From Burkholderiaceae bacterium (GTDB lineage: Bacteria; Pseudomonadota; Gammaproteobacteria; Burkholderiales; Burkholderiaceae), in contig JASLEM010000470.1 in NCBI GenBank assembly GCA_030151165.1, forward strand, positions 1 through 47,042: a stretch of DNA of 47,042 nt. The letters are read 5' to 3'. Under the pieces are notes generated by a model, which worked only from the letters and a program-made list of their open reading frames with translations, was not told the DNA's origin and made no database searches. Position 1 is the first letter of the stretch; each line of letters begins with the position of its first letter. The position numbers were made by a program, and so were the translations under genes. This document shows positions 1 through 9,138 of the stretch, piece after piece.

Positions 1-2845
1 GCAAGGCCTCGGCCCGCCGCACGTCCGCGCAGTCGCGCCCCTCCACGATGCCGGCCAGCACCGGCGCGAGCAGGTCGCGCGCGGTGTCGTGGCGGCCGAG
101 CGCGCGCCACCGCGCCGCGAGGCTGGTGGCCGCGCGCAGCGCCCATGCGCGCGCGCCCTGGCGGCGCGCGAGCGCCAGTGCGCGCAGGAGCATCGGCTCC
201 GAGGCGAGCCGCTCGCCGTGCACGCGCAGCACCTCGGGCGCGCACCAGCCGACGGTGCCGGCCTCCACGCGCGCCAGGTCGTCCGCGCCCACGAGCTTGG
301 GCGCCAGCGTCGCGAGCATGTCGGACTGCATCGCGTTGATGCGGTCGGTCGGCCCGAGCCGCGCGCGGATGGCGGCGACGTCGTGGCCGCGCAGCGCGAG
401 CGCCTTGCAATAGGTGTGGCCCCACGCGATCCAGAAGCTCTGGGCGTGCGTCAGCTCGTGATCCACCAGGCGCGCGAGGAACGCCATCGCGCGCTCGTCG
501 TCGCCCCGCCACAGCAGCACAGGCAGGATGCCCAGCGACAGCGCCTGGCTCAGCGCGAACGGGTGCGCGCCCTCGCAGTGGCGCAGCGTGCCGAGCGCGC
601 GCTCGAGCGCCTGGTCGGCCAGGCCCTCGAGCCACAGGATGCGCGCCTGCAGGATGCCGATCGACACCGGCAGCGGCATCTGCGTGTAGGCGCCGGCGAC
701 CGAGGGCTTCGCGTGTTCCAGCACGCGGGCGCCGTCTTCCCAGGCGGCGCGATGCTCACCGAGGTAGTGCTTGCCCAGCGCGCCGAAGCGCCAGGCGACC
801 AGCGCGGCGACGAGGTTCGCGGGGTCGAGCGGATCCGGCGGCAGCGTGGCGAAGCGCGCCACGCACGCGACGACCCGCGGGTAGTCGCCACGGCCGAACG
901 CGTTGACGCACAGCGCGAACAGCGCCGTGCGGCGTTGCGCGGGCGAGCCGGTGCGCGTCGCCAGGTCGTCCAGCTGCGACGGCACCTCGGGCGGGATCTC
1001 GCGATCGACGAGGCACTGCCCGCCCACCAGGCACAGCAGGGTCAGCAGGCGCAGCTCGAGATCCGGCGGCACGACGTCGCGCGCCCGCAGCGTGGCCAGC
1101 GAGTCGACGGCGCGCGGCAGGAACTCGTCGTTCAGGCCGATCTCCAGCTGCAGGCGCCCGGACTCGACGACCAGTTCGGCGCCGAGGATCGCGTCCCCGC
1201 CGGGGCCGTCGGCCCAGTCCAGCGCGGCGCGGACGTCCGCCATCGCCGACGCGTGGGCGGCGCGCCAGGCCAACAGCGTCACCTGCCGCTCGCCGAGTTC
1301 CGCGTTGGCGCGCGCCAGCAGGTCGCGCACGCACAGCGCGTGGCGGCGGCCGATCGCGCCGGTCTCGCCGTCCTCGGCCAGCCGCTCCCACGCGTAGATC
1401 CGCGCCACGAACAGCAGGCGGTACCGGGGCGTGCTGCCGGCCTCGAATTCGACCAGCGAGCGCGACACCAGGTCCAGCACGCAGGCGAGCACGCGGGCCG
1501 GCGCGATGCGCTCGCAACTGGCCAGCGCCGCGGCGGCGTCGAGCGTGAACGACGAGCGGAACGCCGACAGCCGGTGCAGCACCGTGCGCTCGTCGTCGTC
1601 CAGCAGGTCGTGGCTCCAGTCCAGGAGCGCCTGCAGGGTCTGGTGACGCGGCAGCACGGTGCGGCGGCCGCGGCGCAGCAGCCGGAAGACGTCGTCGAGG
1701 CGATCCGCCAGCGCCTGGATGCCCAGCCCGCCCACGCGCGCCGCCGCGAGTTCGATCGCGAGCGGCATGCCGTCGAGGTGGCGGCAGATCCGCACCGTCG
1801 CGGCCAGGTTGGCGGCCGACAGGCGGAAGTCGTCCGCGTTGGCGGTGGCCCGCTCGACGAACAGCCGCAGCGCCGGGAAGGCGAGCGCGTCGTCGAGCGC
1901 CGGCGCCGGCCCGGCGGGCGGCACCGCCAGCGCCTCGAGGCGATGCAGCGCCTCCGACTCCGCGCCCAGCGGCTCGCGGCTGGTCGCCAGCACGCGCACA
2001 CGCGGCGCCGCGCGCAGCACGCGCTCGGCGAGCGTGGCGGCGGCGGCGATCAGGTGCTCGCAGTTGTCCAGCACGACCAGCAGCTCGCGCGGCGCCAGCG
2101 CCTCCTCCAGCACGGGCCACGGGCACGGCTCCGGCGCCGCGACGCCGATCGCCGCGGCGAGCGCGCCGGGCACGGACGCCGGGTCGTCGATCGGTGCGAG
2201 GTCGACGAAGCACGCCCCGTCGACATGCCGCTCGGCGATCGCCCCGGCCAGCGCGAGCGCGACGGTCGTCTTGCCGATGCCGCCCGGACCGACGATCGTG
2301 ACCAGCCGGGACTGCGCGAGCCGCGCCGCGATCGCCGCCAGCACCTGCTCGCGCCCCACGATGCCCGTCAGCCGCGGCGGCAGCGCGCGCGACCGCGCGG
2401 ACACCGCTGTCAATCCAGGCCTGTCGAGAGCGCCTTCGGGCGCCGCGGCGCCCGCCCCGGCCGCCAAGACCGACACGTCGTGCACGATGCGCGTCTCCGA
2501 GACGTCCATCACGAAGCTGTAGCCACGCCCCGGCAGGCTGGCGATGCAGCGCGTGCCGCCCGGGCCGTCGCCGAGCGCCTTGCGCAGCGCCGACATGTGC
2601 ACGCGCAGGCTCGACTCCTCCACGACCGTGTGCGGCCACACGCGCGCGAACAGATCCTCGTGGCTCACCACCTCGCCCGCCCGCTCCACGAGCGCGACCA
2701 GCAGGTCGAGCGCGCGGCCGCCGAGGCGGACGGCCTCGCCGTCCTCCAGCAGCAGCTTGCGCGCCGGGTCGAGCGAGAAGCGCCCGAAGCGCAGCGCCCG
2801 CTGGAAGACGGGTGCCGACGGGATGGCCGCGTTCTCGAGGGGCAT
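1..2845 (-). CDS. Winged-helix/ATPase/helical-repeat transcriptional regulator (C-terminus cut by window edge)
   Basis: The protein begins with an OmpR/PhoB-type winged helix (about residues 18-100, ending in the typical PGRGYSF strand). A P-loop ATPase follows with a clear Walker A (GPGGIGKTT) and a LLVVLDNCEH Walker B of the NB-ARC/STAND kind, then LDWSHDLL and a long Ala/Leu-rich helical-repeat region. Proteins of this layout are presumed signal-dependent DNA-binding regulators. The ATG is at 2845, only 4 bases after the stop of the TonB receptor at 2850, so the two are probably cotranscribed. It is a paralogue of the regulator at 5202-8072 with the same domain order. The stop codon lies beyond position 1, so about 948 codons are seen. 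The ligand or signal is unknown. Confidence 0.88.
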   Translation of the reverse strand, partial: MPLENAAIPSAPVFQRALRFGRFSLDPARKLLLEDGEAVRLGGRALDLLVALVERAGEVVSHEDLFARVWPHTVVEESSLRVHMSALRKALGDGPGGTRCIASLPGRGYSFVMDVSETRIVHDVSVLAAGAGAAAPEGALDRPGLTAVSARSRALPPRLTGIVGREQVLAAIAARLAQSRLVTIVGPGGIGKTTVALALAGAIAERHVDGACFVDLAPIDDPASVPGALAAAIGVAAPEPCPWPVLEEALAPRELLVVLDNCEHLIAAAATLAERVLRAAPRVRVLATSREPLGAESEALHRLEALAVPPAGPAPALDDALAFPALRLFVERATANADDFRLSAANLAATVRICRHLDGMPLAIELAAARVGGLGIQALADRLDDVFRLLRRGRRTVLPRHQTLQALLDWSHDLLDDDERTVLHRLSAFRSSFTLDAAAALASCERIAPARVLACVLDLVSRSLVEFEAGSTPRYRLLFVARIYAWERLAEDGETGAIGRRHALCVRDLLARANAELGERQVTLLAWRAAHASAMADVRAALDWADGPGGDAILGAELVVESGRLQLEIGLNDEFLPRAVDSLATLRARDVVPPDLELRLLTLLCLVGGQCLVDREIPPEVPSQLDDLATRTGSPAQRRTALFALCVNAFGRGDYPRVVACVARFATLPPDPLDPANLVAALVAWRFGALGKHYLGEHRAAWEDGARVLEHAKPSVAGAYTQMPLPVSIGILQARILWLEGLADQALERALGTLRHCEGAHPFALSQALSLGILPVLLWRGDDERAMAFLARLVDHELTHAQSFWIAWGHTYCKALALRGHDVAAIRARLGPTDRINAMQSDMLATLAPKLVGADDLARVEAGTVGWCAPEVLRVHGERLASEPMLLRALALARRQGARAWALRAATSLAARWRALGRHDTARDLLAPVLAGIVEGRDCADVRRAEAL

Positions 2846-2849
2846 GGCG

Positions 2850-5075
2850 CTAGAAGTCGTGGCGCACGGTGGCCATCCACGTGCGCGGCGCGTCGTAGTT
2901 GGCCGCGTCGACGTCGACCGACGGGATCCGCGTGCGCAGCACCACGTAGGTCCGGTTGGCGAGGTTGCGCACGCGCAGCGAGAACGTCCACTGGCGCTCG
3001 GGCGTCATCCAGGCTGCGCCGAGGTTGACGTAGGTCTGCGGGCCGATCGCGGTGAGCGCGGTGTTCTGCACGTCGGAGTACTGCCGCGACAGGTGCTGCA
3101 GCGCCGCCGTGAAGTCCAGCGCCGAGCCGCCCGGCAGCGGCTGGACGTGCTCGAAGTTGGCCGACAGCGAGAGGTGCGACGCATACGGCAGTTCGTTGCC
3201 GACGTAGTCGCTCACGGCCGCGCCGGTCGGGTTCTCGAACTGGTCGATGCGGGTGCGCAGCAGCTCCAGCGCCAGCGTCAGGTCGGTGTGCTCCGCGAGC
3301 TTGGCGGCCACGTCGACGTCCGCGCCCCACGTCCTCGCCTTGCCGGCGTTGACGAGCACCTGGTCGGGCACCAGCACGCCGTCGATCACCGTGTTCTGCA
3401 GCGACGCAAGGTAGTCGCTGTAGCGATTGAGGAACAGCGCGACGTCCGCCGTGACGCGGCCGTCGGCCAGGCGCGACTTGCTGCCCAGCTCCCACGTGCT
3501 CACCTTCTCCGGGTGCGCCGCGTAGGTCGAGGCGCGCTCCGACGCCGTCGCGCGATTGAAGCCGCCGAACTTCTGGCCCATCGCGAAGCTGCCGTACAGG
3601 AACAGGTCGCGGCTCTCCTGCCAGTCGATGCCCAACCGCGGCAGCACGCCCTTGCTGGAGGTCGACAGGCCGGTCGCGTCGTACACCTGCTGCGTGCGCT
3701 GCTGCTGCGCGTCGAGCGTCCAGAACCGGTTCGCGCCCGTCTGCGCGGTGCGGTACGCGCGCAGCCCCGCGGTCAGCCCGATGTCGTCCGTCCAGTGGAC
3801 GTGCGCCTGGCCGTAGAGTCCGACATCGGTGGTCTCGAGGTGGGTCACGCCGTCGGTGTCGGTGCGCGTCTTCGGGGCCGGCGGGATCTGGTCGACGATG
3901 CGCTCGAAATCGAACCGGTCGGACACCAGCATCGCGCCGGCCGTCCAGTCGACGCGCTCCTGCTTCGCCTGCAGCTGCACCTCCTGCGAGAACACCTTCT
4001 GCTGCACGGTCTGCGAGAGCAGGTAGCGCAGCGTCGCCAGGCCGCCGATGTCGGCGACGGTGGGGTCGTCCTTGTACGCGCGGTAGCCGGTGATCGCGTG
4101 CAGGTCGATGCCGTCGCCCAGCGGATGGCTGACCTTGAACTGCAGGCCGCCCGACAGGCGCTTGAACGGCCCCGGCGTCGTGGTCGTGAAGTTGACGCGC
4201 GGCGACGAGTTCGGGGCGTTGAGCGGGAAGTCGCCGGTGTTGGTGTCCGAGCGATCCGCAAGGCCGTCCACCGCCAGGATCGCGTCCAGGCCCGACGGCG
4301 CCTTCAGCCGCAGCTTGGCGCGGAACTGGGTCGCGTCGAGCCGGTTGTCGTGCACGTCCGTCGAGGCGTCGTAGCCGAAGCCCTCGTTGCGGCGGCGCGA
4401 GAGCGCGATGCTGCCGGAGACCGGCCCGTCGCCGATCGGGCCGTTGGCGTAGGCGTGGACTTCCTCGTCGTGATAGTTGCCCGCCGTCGCGGAGACCCAC
4501 GCCGCGGGTTCGCTGCTGGGGTCGATCGAGATCACGCGCACCGCCCCGGCGGTCAGGTTCTGGCCGTACAGCGTGCCCTGCGGCCCGCGCAGCACCTCGA
4601 TGCGGGCGATGTCCGGCAGGTCCCACAGCGCGGTCGCATAGCCGCGCACGAGCGGCACGTCGTCCACGTAGATGCCCACCGCCTGGCTCATCGCGGGCAC
4701 GGACACGCCCACGCCACGGATCCCCACCGCCTGTGGCTGGTTGCTGAAGCCGTTGGGCACGGTGACGCCGGGAATCGTGCCGACGAGGTCGCTGAGCTGC
4801 GCGGTGCCGCGCGTCTCGATGGCGTGCTGGTCGACGACGCCGACCGACAACGGCGTCCTGCCGAGGACCGTCTGAGTGCGCTGCGAGGTGACGATGACGT
4901 CCTGCACCTGGGGCGTCGCCGGGGCCGCGGCGGGCACGCTCGACGCCGCGTCCGCGGGCCGCGGGGCGGCGTCCTGCGCGAACGCCGGCGCGGCCCCACC
5001 GGCCAGCAGCAGCCATGCGCACGCCCGCGCGCGACCGCCGCGACGCTCCGCGCTTTTTCCCTGTTCCACCGCCAT
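2850..5075 (-). CDS. TonB-dependent outer-membrane receptor
   Basis: This 741-residue protein has a signal peptide ending near AFAQ (residue 34), a TonB-box-like QDVIVTSQR, and a plug domain with the hallmark RIEVLRGPQGTLYGQN segment. A 22-strand-type barrel follows and ends in phenylalanine (VRHDF), as outer-membrane barrels do. Such receptors import siderophores, vitamins, sugars or aromatics using TonB energy. The plug and barrel resemble the iron-complex family, but the substrate cannot be named from sequence. A GGAG lies 5 bases before the ATG. The gene lies between two paralogous regulators and its upstream region holds three phased TTCAC boxes, so it is likely controlled by one or both of them. 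Confidence 0.93.
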   Translation of the reverse strand: MAVEQGKSAERRGGRARACAWLLLAGGAAPAFAQDAAPRPADAASSVPAAAPATPQVQDVIVTSQRTQTVLGRTPLSVGVVDQHAIETRGTAQLSDLVGTIPGVTVPNGFSNQPQAVGIRGVGVSVPAMSQAVGIYVDDVPLVRGYATALWDLPDIARIEVLRGPQGTLYGQNLTAGAVRVISIDPSSEPAAWVSATAGNYHDEEVHAYANGPIGDGPVSGSIALSRRRNEGFGYDASTDVHDNRLDATQFRAKLRLKAPSGLDAILAVDGLADRSDTNTGDFPLNAPNSSPRVNFTTTTPGPFKRLSGGLQFKVSHPLGDGIDLHAITGYRAYKDDPTVADIGGLATLRYLLSQTVQQKVFSQEVQLQAKQERVDWTAGAMLVSDRFDFERIVDQIPPAPKTRTDTDGVTHLETTDVGLYGQAHVHWTDDIGLTAGLRAYRTAQTGANRFWTLDAQQQRTQQVYDATGLSTSSKGVLPRLGIDWQESRDLFLYGSFAMGQKFGGFNRATASERASTYAAHPEKVSTWELGSKSRLADGRVTADVALFLNRYSDYLASLQNTVIDGVLVPDQVLVNAGKARTWGADVDVAAKLAEHTDLTLALELLRTRIDQFENPTGAAVSDYVGNELPYASHLSLSANFEHVQPLPGGSALDFTAALQHLSRQYSDVQNTALTAIGPQTYVNLGAAWMTPERQWTFSLRVRNLANRTYVVLRTRIPSVDVDAANYDAPRTWMATVRHDF

Positions 5076-5152
5076 CCGGACTCCCGCGTCTACCGGGCGC
5101 GTCGACGTGGCGCCCTGCCGGGCATGATCGCCGCGGCCCGTGTTGCCGCCGC

Positions 5153-5177
5153 GTGAATCGGTGTGAAATCTGGTGAG
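5153..5177 (-). promoter_or_regulatory. Phased TTCAC direct repeats upstream of the TonB receptor
   Basis: Read on the minus strand, CTCAC, TTCAC and TTCAC occur at exact 10-bp steps (plus-strand GTGAG 5173-5177, GTGAA 5163-5167, GTGAA 5153-5157). They lie about 78-102 bases before the receptor ATG and point in the direction of transcription. One-turn spaced direct repeats are the usual binding sites of OmpR/PhoB winged-helix proteins. The same box at the same spacing precedes the SDR gene at 8339. Binding by the neighbouring regulators is inferred. Confidence 0.6.
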
Positions 5178-5201
5178 GCGCCGCGCGCCGTCGACGCAGG
5201 G

Positions 5202-8072
5202 TCAGCCCAGTTCGTCGACGAGCCCCCGCGCCGCCACGACGTCCGCCGTGGCCAGGCCTTCGTCGAAGCGGTCGACGACGTCGGACAGCAGCCGATGCGC
5301 GTCCTCGTGCCGGCCCTGGTCGCGCCACAGGCGGGCGAGGCTGGTGGCGCTGCGCAGCTCCCACGACAGCGCGCTCTGCGCCCGCGCGATCTCGAGCGAC
5401 CGCATGAACGCGGCCTCGGCGGTGCCGGCCTGCTGCGGCGCCTCGCGCAACGCGTTCTCGGCGTCGGCGCGCAGGATCTCGGACGCGCACCAGCCCACCA
5501 GCCCGCCGCCGGCGCGCTCGACGCCGACCGGCGAGACGGCGCTCTCGACCAACGTGGCCAGCATGTCCAGCTCGCCCAGGCCCGAGAGCGACTCGATGGG
5601 GCCGAACTCGATGCCCAGGCGCATCGGCGCGCCGTGCGTGCGGGCGGCGAGGACCTGGTCGTAGCTCCGCGCCCACGACTGCCAGTAGGCCTGCGAGTGC
5701 CGGTTGGCGTGGTAGCGCAGGCGCTGCAGCAGCACGCGGGCCCGGTGGTCCTCGCCGCGCCACAGCGCGATCGGAATGGAGGCCATCGCGAGCGCCTGGC
5801 TCAGCGCCAGCGGGTTGGTGCATTCGGCGTGCGCCTCGGCCTCCGCCGCGCGCTCCACGGCCTGGTCGCAGGCGCCCTGCATCCACAGCGTGCGCGCCTG
5901 CAGGATGCGCATCGACACCGCCCGCGGGATGTGCCCGATGTACTGCCGGTAGGCATTGCCCGCCGGGTAGTGCAGCACGCGCTCGGCGAGCGGCCGGGCC
6001 GCGTCGTGCTGGCCGAGGTAGTGGTGGCTGAGCGCGAGGAAGCGGTCGGACAGCAGCACCGCCACCGGCTCGTCCGGGTCGGGCGCGTAGCGCTTGATGC
6101 GGCGCGCCACCTCGCCCACCTCGCGGTAGTCGCCGGCGCCGAACGCCTTCGCGCAGAGGCTGAACATCGCCTCGATGCGCTGAGGCGCGGAGTCGAGCTG
6201 GTCGGCGAGCTCCAGCGTGCGCTCGACGTTGGCACCGCGCGCGTACTCGCGGCCCTTCGTGTACGAATCGAGGAAGCTGCGCGCCGAGCGCAGGCGCAGC
6301 TCCAGCCCGGGCTGGGCCGGCTGCAGCGCGGCCAGCGCGTCCATCGCGCAGTCCACGCGGCCGCGGAACTCGTCGACCAGCCCGAGCTCGTTGACGAGGT
6401 CGATCGCGGCGGCCGTGAGCTGGATGCCCAGCAGCGCGTCGCCGTCCGGCGAGAAGGCCCAGTCCAGGCCGGCGCGGACGTCGTCCATCATGCGGCCGTA
6501 GCGCTGCAGCCACTCCGCGATGGGCAGGACGTCGCGCCGCGGCACGCTCTGGATCAGCGCGTCGCGGAAGTGCGAGGCGTGGGCGACGGCGAGGCGCTGC
6601 GCTTCCCCGCCGCGCGCCAGCTTCTCGGCGGCGTAGGTGCGCGTGGTGTACAGCAGGCGGTGCAGGACGATGTCGCCGCTGGTGTCGACCGCCACCAGGG
6701 ACTTCGCGGCCAGGCCCATGACGCCGTCGACCACGGCGTCGGCCGGCAGGTCGGGGCTGGCGAGCACCGCGGCCGCCGATTCGAGCGTGAACGCCGAGCG
6801 GAAGACCGACAGCCGGCGCAGCACCACGCGCTCGACGCCGGTGAGCAGGTCGTGGCTCCAGTCGAGCAGCGCCTGCAGCGTGCGGTGGCGCGGCAGCACC
6901 GTGCGGCGGCCGCGCGTGAGCAGCGCGAACATCTCGTCCAGGCGCGAGGCCAGGCCCTGCAGGCCGAGGCTGTCGATGCGGCCGGCGGCGAGCTCGATCG
7001 CCAGCGGCATGCCGTCCAGCTGGCGGCACAGGTGGCAGACGACGTCGATGTTGGCCTCGGTCAGCGCGAAGCCGTCGGAGTTGGCGCTGGCGCGCTCCGC
7101 GAACAGCTGCACCGCCGGGAACGTGCGCCCCCGCTCGAGCGCGGTCGCCTGCTCCGGCACCGGCGCCTCCAGCGCGGCCAGCCGATGCACCCATTCGCCC
7201 TCGGCCTCCAGCGCCTCGCGGCTGGTGGCCAGGATGTGGGCGCGCGGCGCCTCGCGCAGCACGCGCTCCGCCAGCGCGGCGGCGGCGTCGATGACGTGCT
7301 CGCAGTTGTCCAGCACGATCAGCATGCGGCTGTCGCGCAGCGGCTCGCGCAAGGTGGCCCACGGGTCGGTGGCGGACACGGAGACGTTGAGCGCGGACGC
7401 GAGCGCCAGCGGCACCCGCGCGGGGTCCGACAACGGCGCGAGGTCGACGAACCAGACGCCGTCCGGGTAGCGCGCCAGCTGGTCTTCCGCGACGGCGAGC
7501 GCGACCGTGGTCTTGCCCATGCCGCCGGGCCCGACGATGGACACCAGCCGCCGCGTGGCCAGGCGCTCGCCCAGCGACCGCGTCACCGCCGACCGGCCGA
7601 TCGCATGGCTCAGGCGCGCCGGCAGGTTGTGCGTGCGGCGCGGCCGCGGCGGCGGCGCGTCGTCGGCGGGCCGCGCCGCGGCGGGCTCGGGCACGGCGTC
7701 GTACGCCTCGAGCACCGCGACGGGCACCACGAAGCTGTACCCGCGCCCCGGCACGTTGGCGATGTAGCGCGCGCCCGCCACGCCGTCGCCGAGGGTCTTG
7801 CGCAGCGCGGAGATGTGGACCCGCAGGCTGGTCTCCTCGACGATCGTGTGCGGCCACACGCGCGCCTCGAGCTCGGGCCGGCTGAGCACCTCGCCCGAGC
7901 GCTCGGTGAGCGCGCACAGCAGGTCGAAGGCGCGCCCGCCCAGGCGCAGCACCTTGCCGTTCTCCAGCAGTCGCTTGCGGGCGCGATCGAGGACGAAAGG
8001 TCCGAACGCGAGCGCCGCCAAGCCTCCACGCGCGTCCATCCGCATCTTCCGTTCGTTGGTGGGGCCCGTCAT
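5202..8072 (-). CDS. Winged-helix/ATPase/helical-repeat transcriptional regulator, full length
   Basis: This 956-residue paralogue of the regulator at the left edge has an N-terminal OmpR-type winged helix (FGPFVLDRA through PGRGYSFVV), a P-loop ATPase with GPGGMGKTT and MLIVLDNCEHV, the shared DGMPLAIELAA and LDWSHDLL blocks, and a long TPR-like helical C-terminus. It is probably a cytoplasmic ATP-dependent activator or repressor. The chosen ATG at 8072 has GGAGG 13 bases upstream and a TATATT-like -10 box further upstream (plus 8104-8109). ATGs at 8045 and 8039 are alternatives, the latter with GGAAG 6 bases ahead. It is transcribed divergently from the SDR gene, and its stop lies about 25 bases before the TTCAC array of the receptor. 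Confidence 0.9.
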   Translation of the reverse strand: MTGPTNERKMRMDARGGLAALAFGPFVLDRARKRLLENGKVLRLGGRAFDLLCALTERSGEVLSRPELEARVWPHTIVEETSLRVHISALRKTLGDGVAGARYIANVPGRGYSFVVPVAVLEAYDAVPEPAAARPADDAPPPRPRRTHNLPARLSHAIGRSAVTRSLGERLATRRLVSIVGPGGMGKTTVALAVAEDQLARYPDGVWFVDLAPLSDPARVPLALASALNVSVSATDPWATLREPLRDSRMLIVLDNCEHVIDAAAALAERVLREAPRAHILATSREALEAEGEWVHRLAALEAPVPEQATALERGRTFPAVQLFAERASANSDGFALTEANIDVVCHLCRQLDGMPLAIELAAGRIDSLGLQGLASRLDEMFALLTRGRRTVLPRHRTLQALLDWSHDLLTGVERVVLRRLSVFRSAFTLESAAAVLASPDLPADAVVDGVMGLAAKSLVAVDTSGDIVLHRLLYTTRTYAAEKLARGGEAQRLAVAHASHFRDALIQSVPRRDVLPIAEWLQRYGRMMDDVRAGLDWAFSPDGDALLGIQLTAAAIDLVNELGLVDEFRGRVDCAMDALAALQPAQPGLELRLRSARSFLDSYTKGREYARGANVERTLELADQLDSAPQRIEAMFSLCAKAFGAGDYREVGEVARRIKRYAPDPDEPVAVLLSDRFLALSHHYLGQHDAARPLAERVLHYPAGNAYRQYIGHIPRAVSMRILQARTLWMQGACDQAVERAAEAEAHAECTNPLALSQALAMASIPIALWRGEDHRARVLLQRLRYHANRHSQAYWQSWARSYDQVLAARTHGAPMRLGIEFGPIESLSGLGELDMLATLVESAVSPVGVERAGGGLVGWCASEILRADAENALREAPQQAGTAEAAFMRSLEIARAQSALSWELRSATSLARLWRDQGRHEDAHRLLSDVVDRFDEGLATADVVAARGLVDELG

Positions 8073-8187
8073 CGAGGCGGGGATGCCTCCGGGAGTAGAC
8101 GGGAATATACCCGCCGGGCCGCGAGGTGGCGAGCCATCCGGGCGTCGCGCGCGGGCGTGAATCGACGTGCGCCCCGTCGCCGCGAGC

Positions 8188-8233
8188 CTCACGCGCGTTC
8201 ACCGCATTTCACGCCTATTCACTGGCGATTCAC
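8188..8233 (+). promoter_or_regulatory. Five phased TTCAC boxes upstream of the SDR gene
   Basis: CTCAC (8188), TTCAC (8198), TTCAC (8208), TTCAC (8218) and TTCAC (8229) follow one another at 10, 10, 10 and 11 bp, all in the direction of the SDR gene. The array sits in the 266-bp divergent gap between regulator (8072) and SDR (8339). It has the same first box (CCTCAC), spacing and orientation as the receptor array at 5153-5177. A weak -10-like AATGAT follows at 8246. I infer that it is an operator for a winged-helix regulator of the neighbouring family. Confidence 0.65.
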
Positions 8234-8338
8234 TCGACCGGCGCGAATGATCGATCCCAGGGCATCCGGCTGCCCACGTCGATCAACCTGCCGATCCCGG
8301 CCAGAACGGGACCGGTCCCAAACTGCGGGGACATCATC

Positions 8339-9103
8339 ATGAACCGACTGGCGGGAAAAGTGGCGCTGGTGACGGGCGCGAGCTCGGGCATCGGCCGGGC
8401 GACGGCGAAGCTGTTCGCCGAGGAAGGCGCGAAGGTCGTCGTGGCGGCGCGCCGCGCGGAGGAGCTCGACCGCCTGGTCGCCGAGATCGTCGCGGCCGAC
8501 GGCCAGGCCGTCGCGCTCGCCGGCGACGTGCGCTCCGAGGCGTTCGCGGCCGCGCTCGTCGACCTGGCCGTGCGCTCGTTCGGCAAGCTCGACGTCGCCT
8601 TCAACAACGCCGGCACGCTGGGCGAGGCCGGCCCCACGACCGGCGTCTCTGAGGCCGGCTTCAACGACGCGCTGGCCACCAACCTGACCAGCGCGTTCCT
8701 CGGCGCCAAGCACCAGATCCCGGCGATGCTGGCGGCCGGCGGCGGCTCGGTCGTCTTCACGTCGACCTTCGTCGGCTACAGCTGCTCCTTTCCCGGCGTG
8801 GCCGCGTACGCCGCGAGCAAGTCGGGGCTGGTCGGGCTGACGCAGGCGCTCGCCGCCGAATACGGCCCGCAGGGGCTGCGCTTCAACGCGATCCTGCCCG
8901 GCGCGGTCGACACGCCGATGTACCGGGCGATGAACGGCGACGACGCGTCGCAGGCCTTCATCACGAACCTGCACGCCCTCAAGCGCGTCGCGACCTCGGA
9001 GGAACTCGCGCGCTCGGTGCTGTACCTCGCGTCGGACGACTCCTCGTTCATGACCGGCACCGCGATGCTCGTCGACGGCGGCGCCTCGATCAACCGCACC
9101 TGA
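8339..9103 (+). CDS. SDR-family NAD(P)-dependent oxidoreductase
   Basis: This 254-residue classical short-chain dehydrogenase has the TGASSGIG dinucleotide-binding loop near residue 12, NNAG at the end of strand 4, a catalytic Ser in the TSTF segment and the YAASK active-site pair. It closes with the LPGAVDTPM loop and a DGG C-terminal region. It closely follows the common glucose-1-dehydrogenase-like SDR pattern, but the real substrate is unknown. Among in-frame starts, the ATG at 8339 was chosen because it directly precedes the Rossmann fold and has GGGGA upstream. The TTCAC array 106-151 bases upstream ties it to the neighbouring winged-helix regulators. Confidence 0.93.
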   Translation: MNRLAGKVALVTGASSGIGRATAKLFAEEGAKVVVAARRAEELDRLVAEIVAADGQAVALAGDVRSEAFAAALVDLAVRSFGKLDVAFNNAGTLGEAGPTTGVSEAGFNDALATNLTSAFLGAKHQIPAMLAAGGGSVVFTSTFVGYSCSFPGVAAYAASKSGLVGLTQALAAEYGPQGLRFNAILPGAVDTPMYRAMNGDDASQAFITNLHALKRVATSEELARSVLYLASDDSSFMTGTAMLVDGGASINRT

Positions 9104-9138
9104 ACCCCGAACGACCACGAACCGGCCAGGAGGCTTCC

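Noticed and set aside
89..3028. Plus-strand open frame of 979 codons at the left edge
   Set aside because: It is complementary to the winged-helix regulator and consists of Arg/Gln/His-rich sequence with no recognisable domain.
2665..8202. A minus-strand open frame of about 1845 codons across receptor and regulators
   Set aside because: It is Arg/Ala-rich without domains. The real genes (regulators and TonB receptor) lie in other frames on the same strand with clear motifs. It results from the lack of stops in GC-rich DNA.
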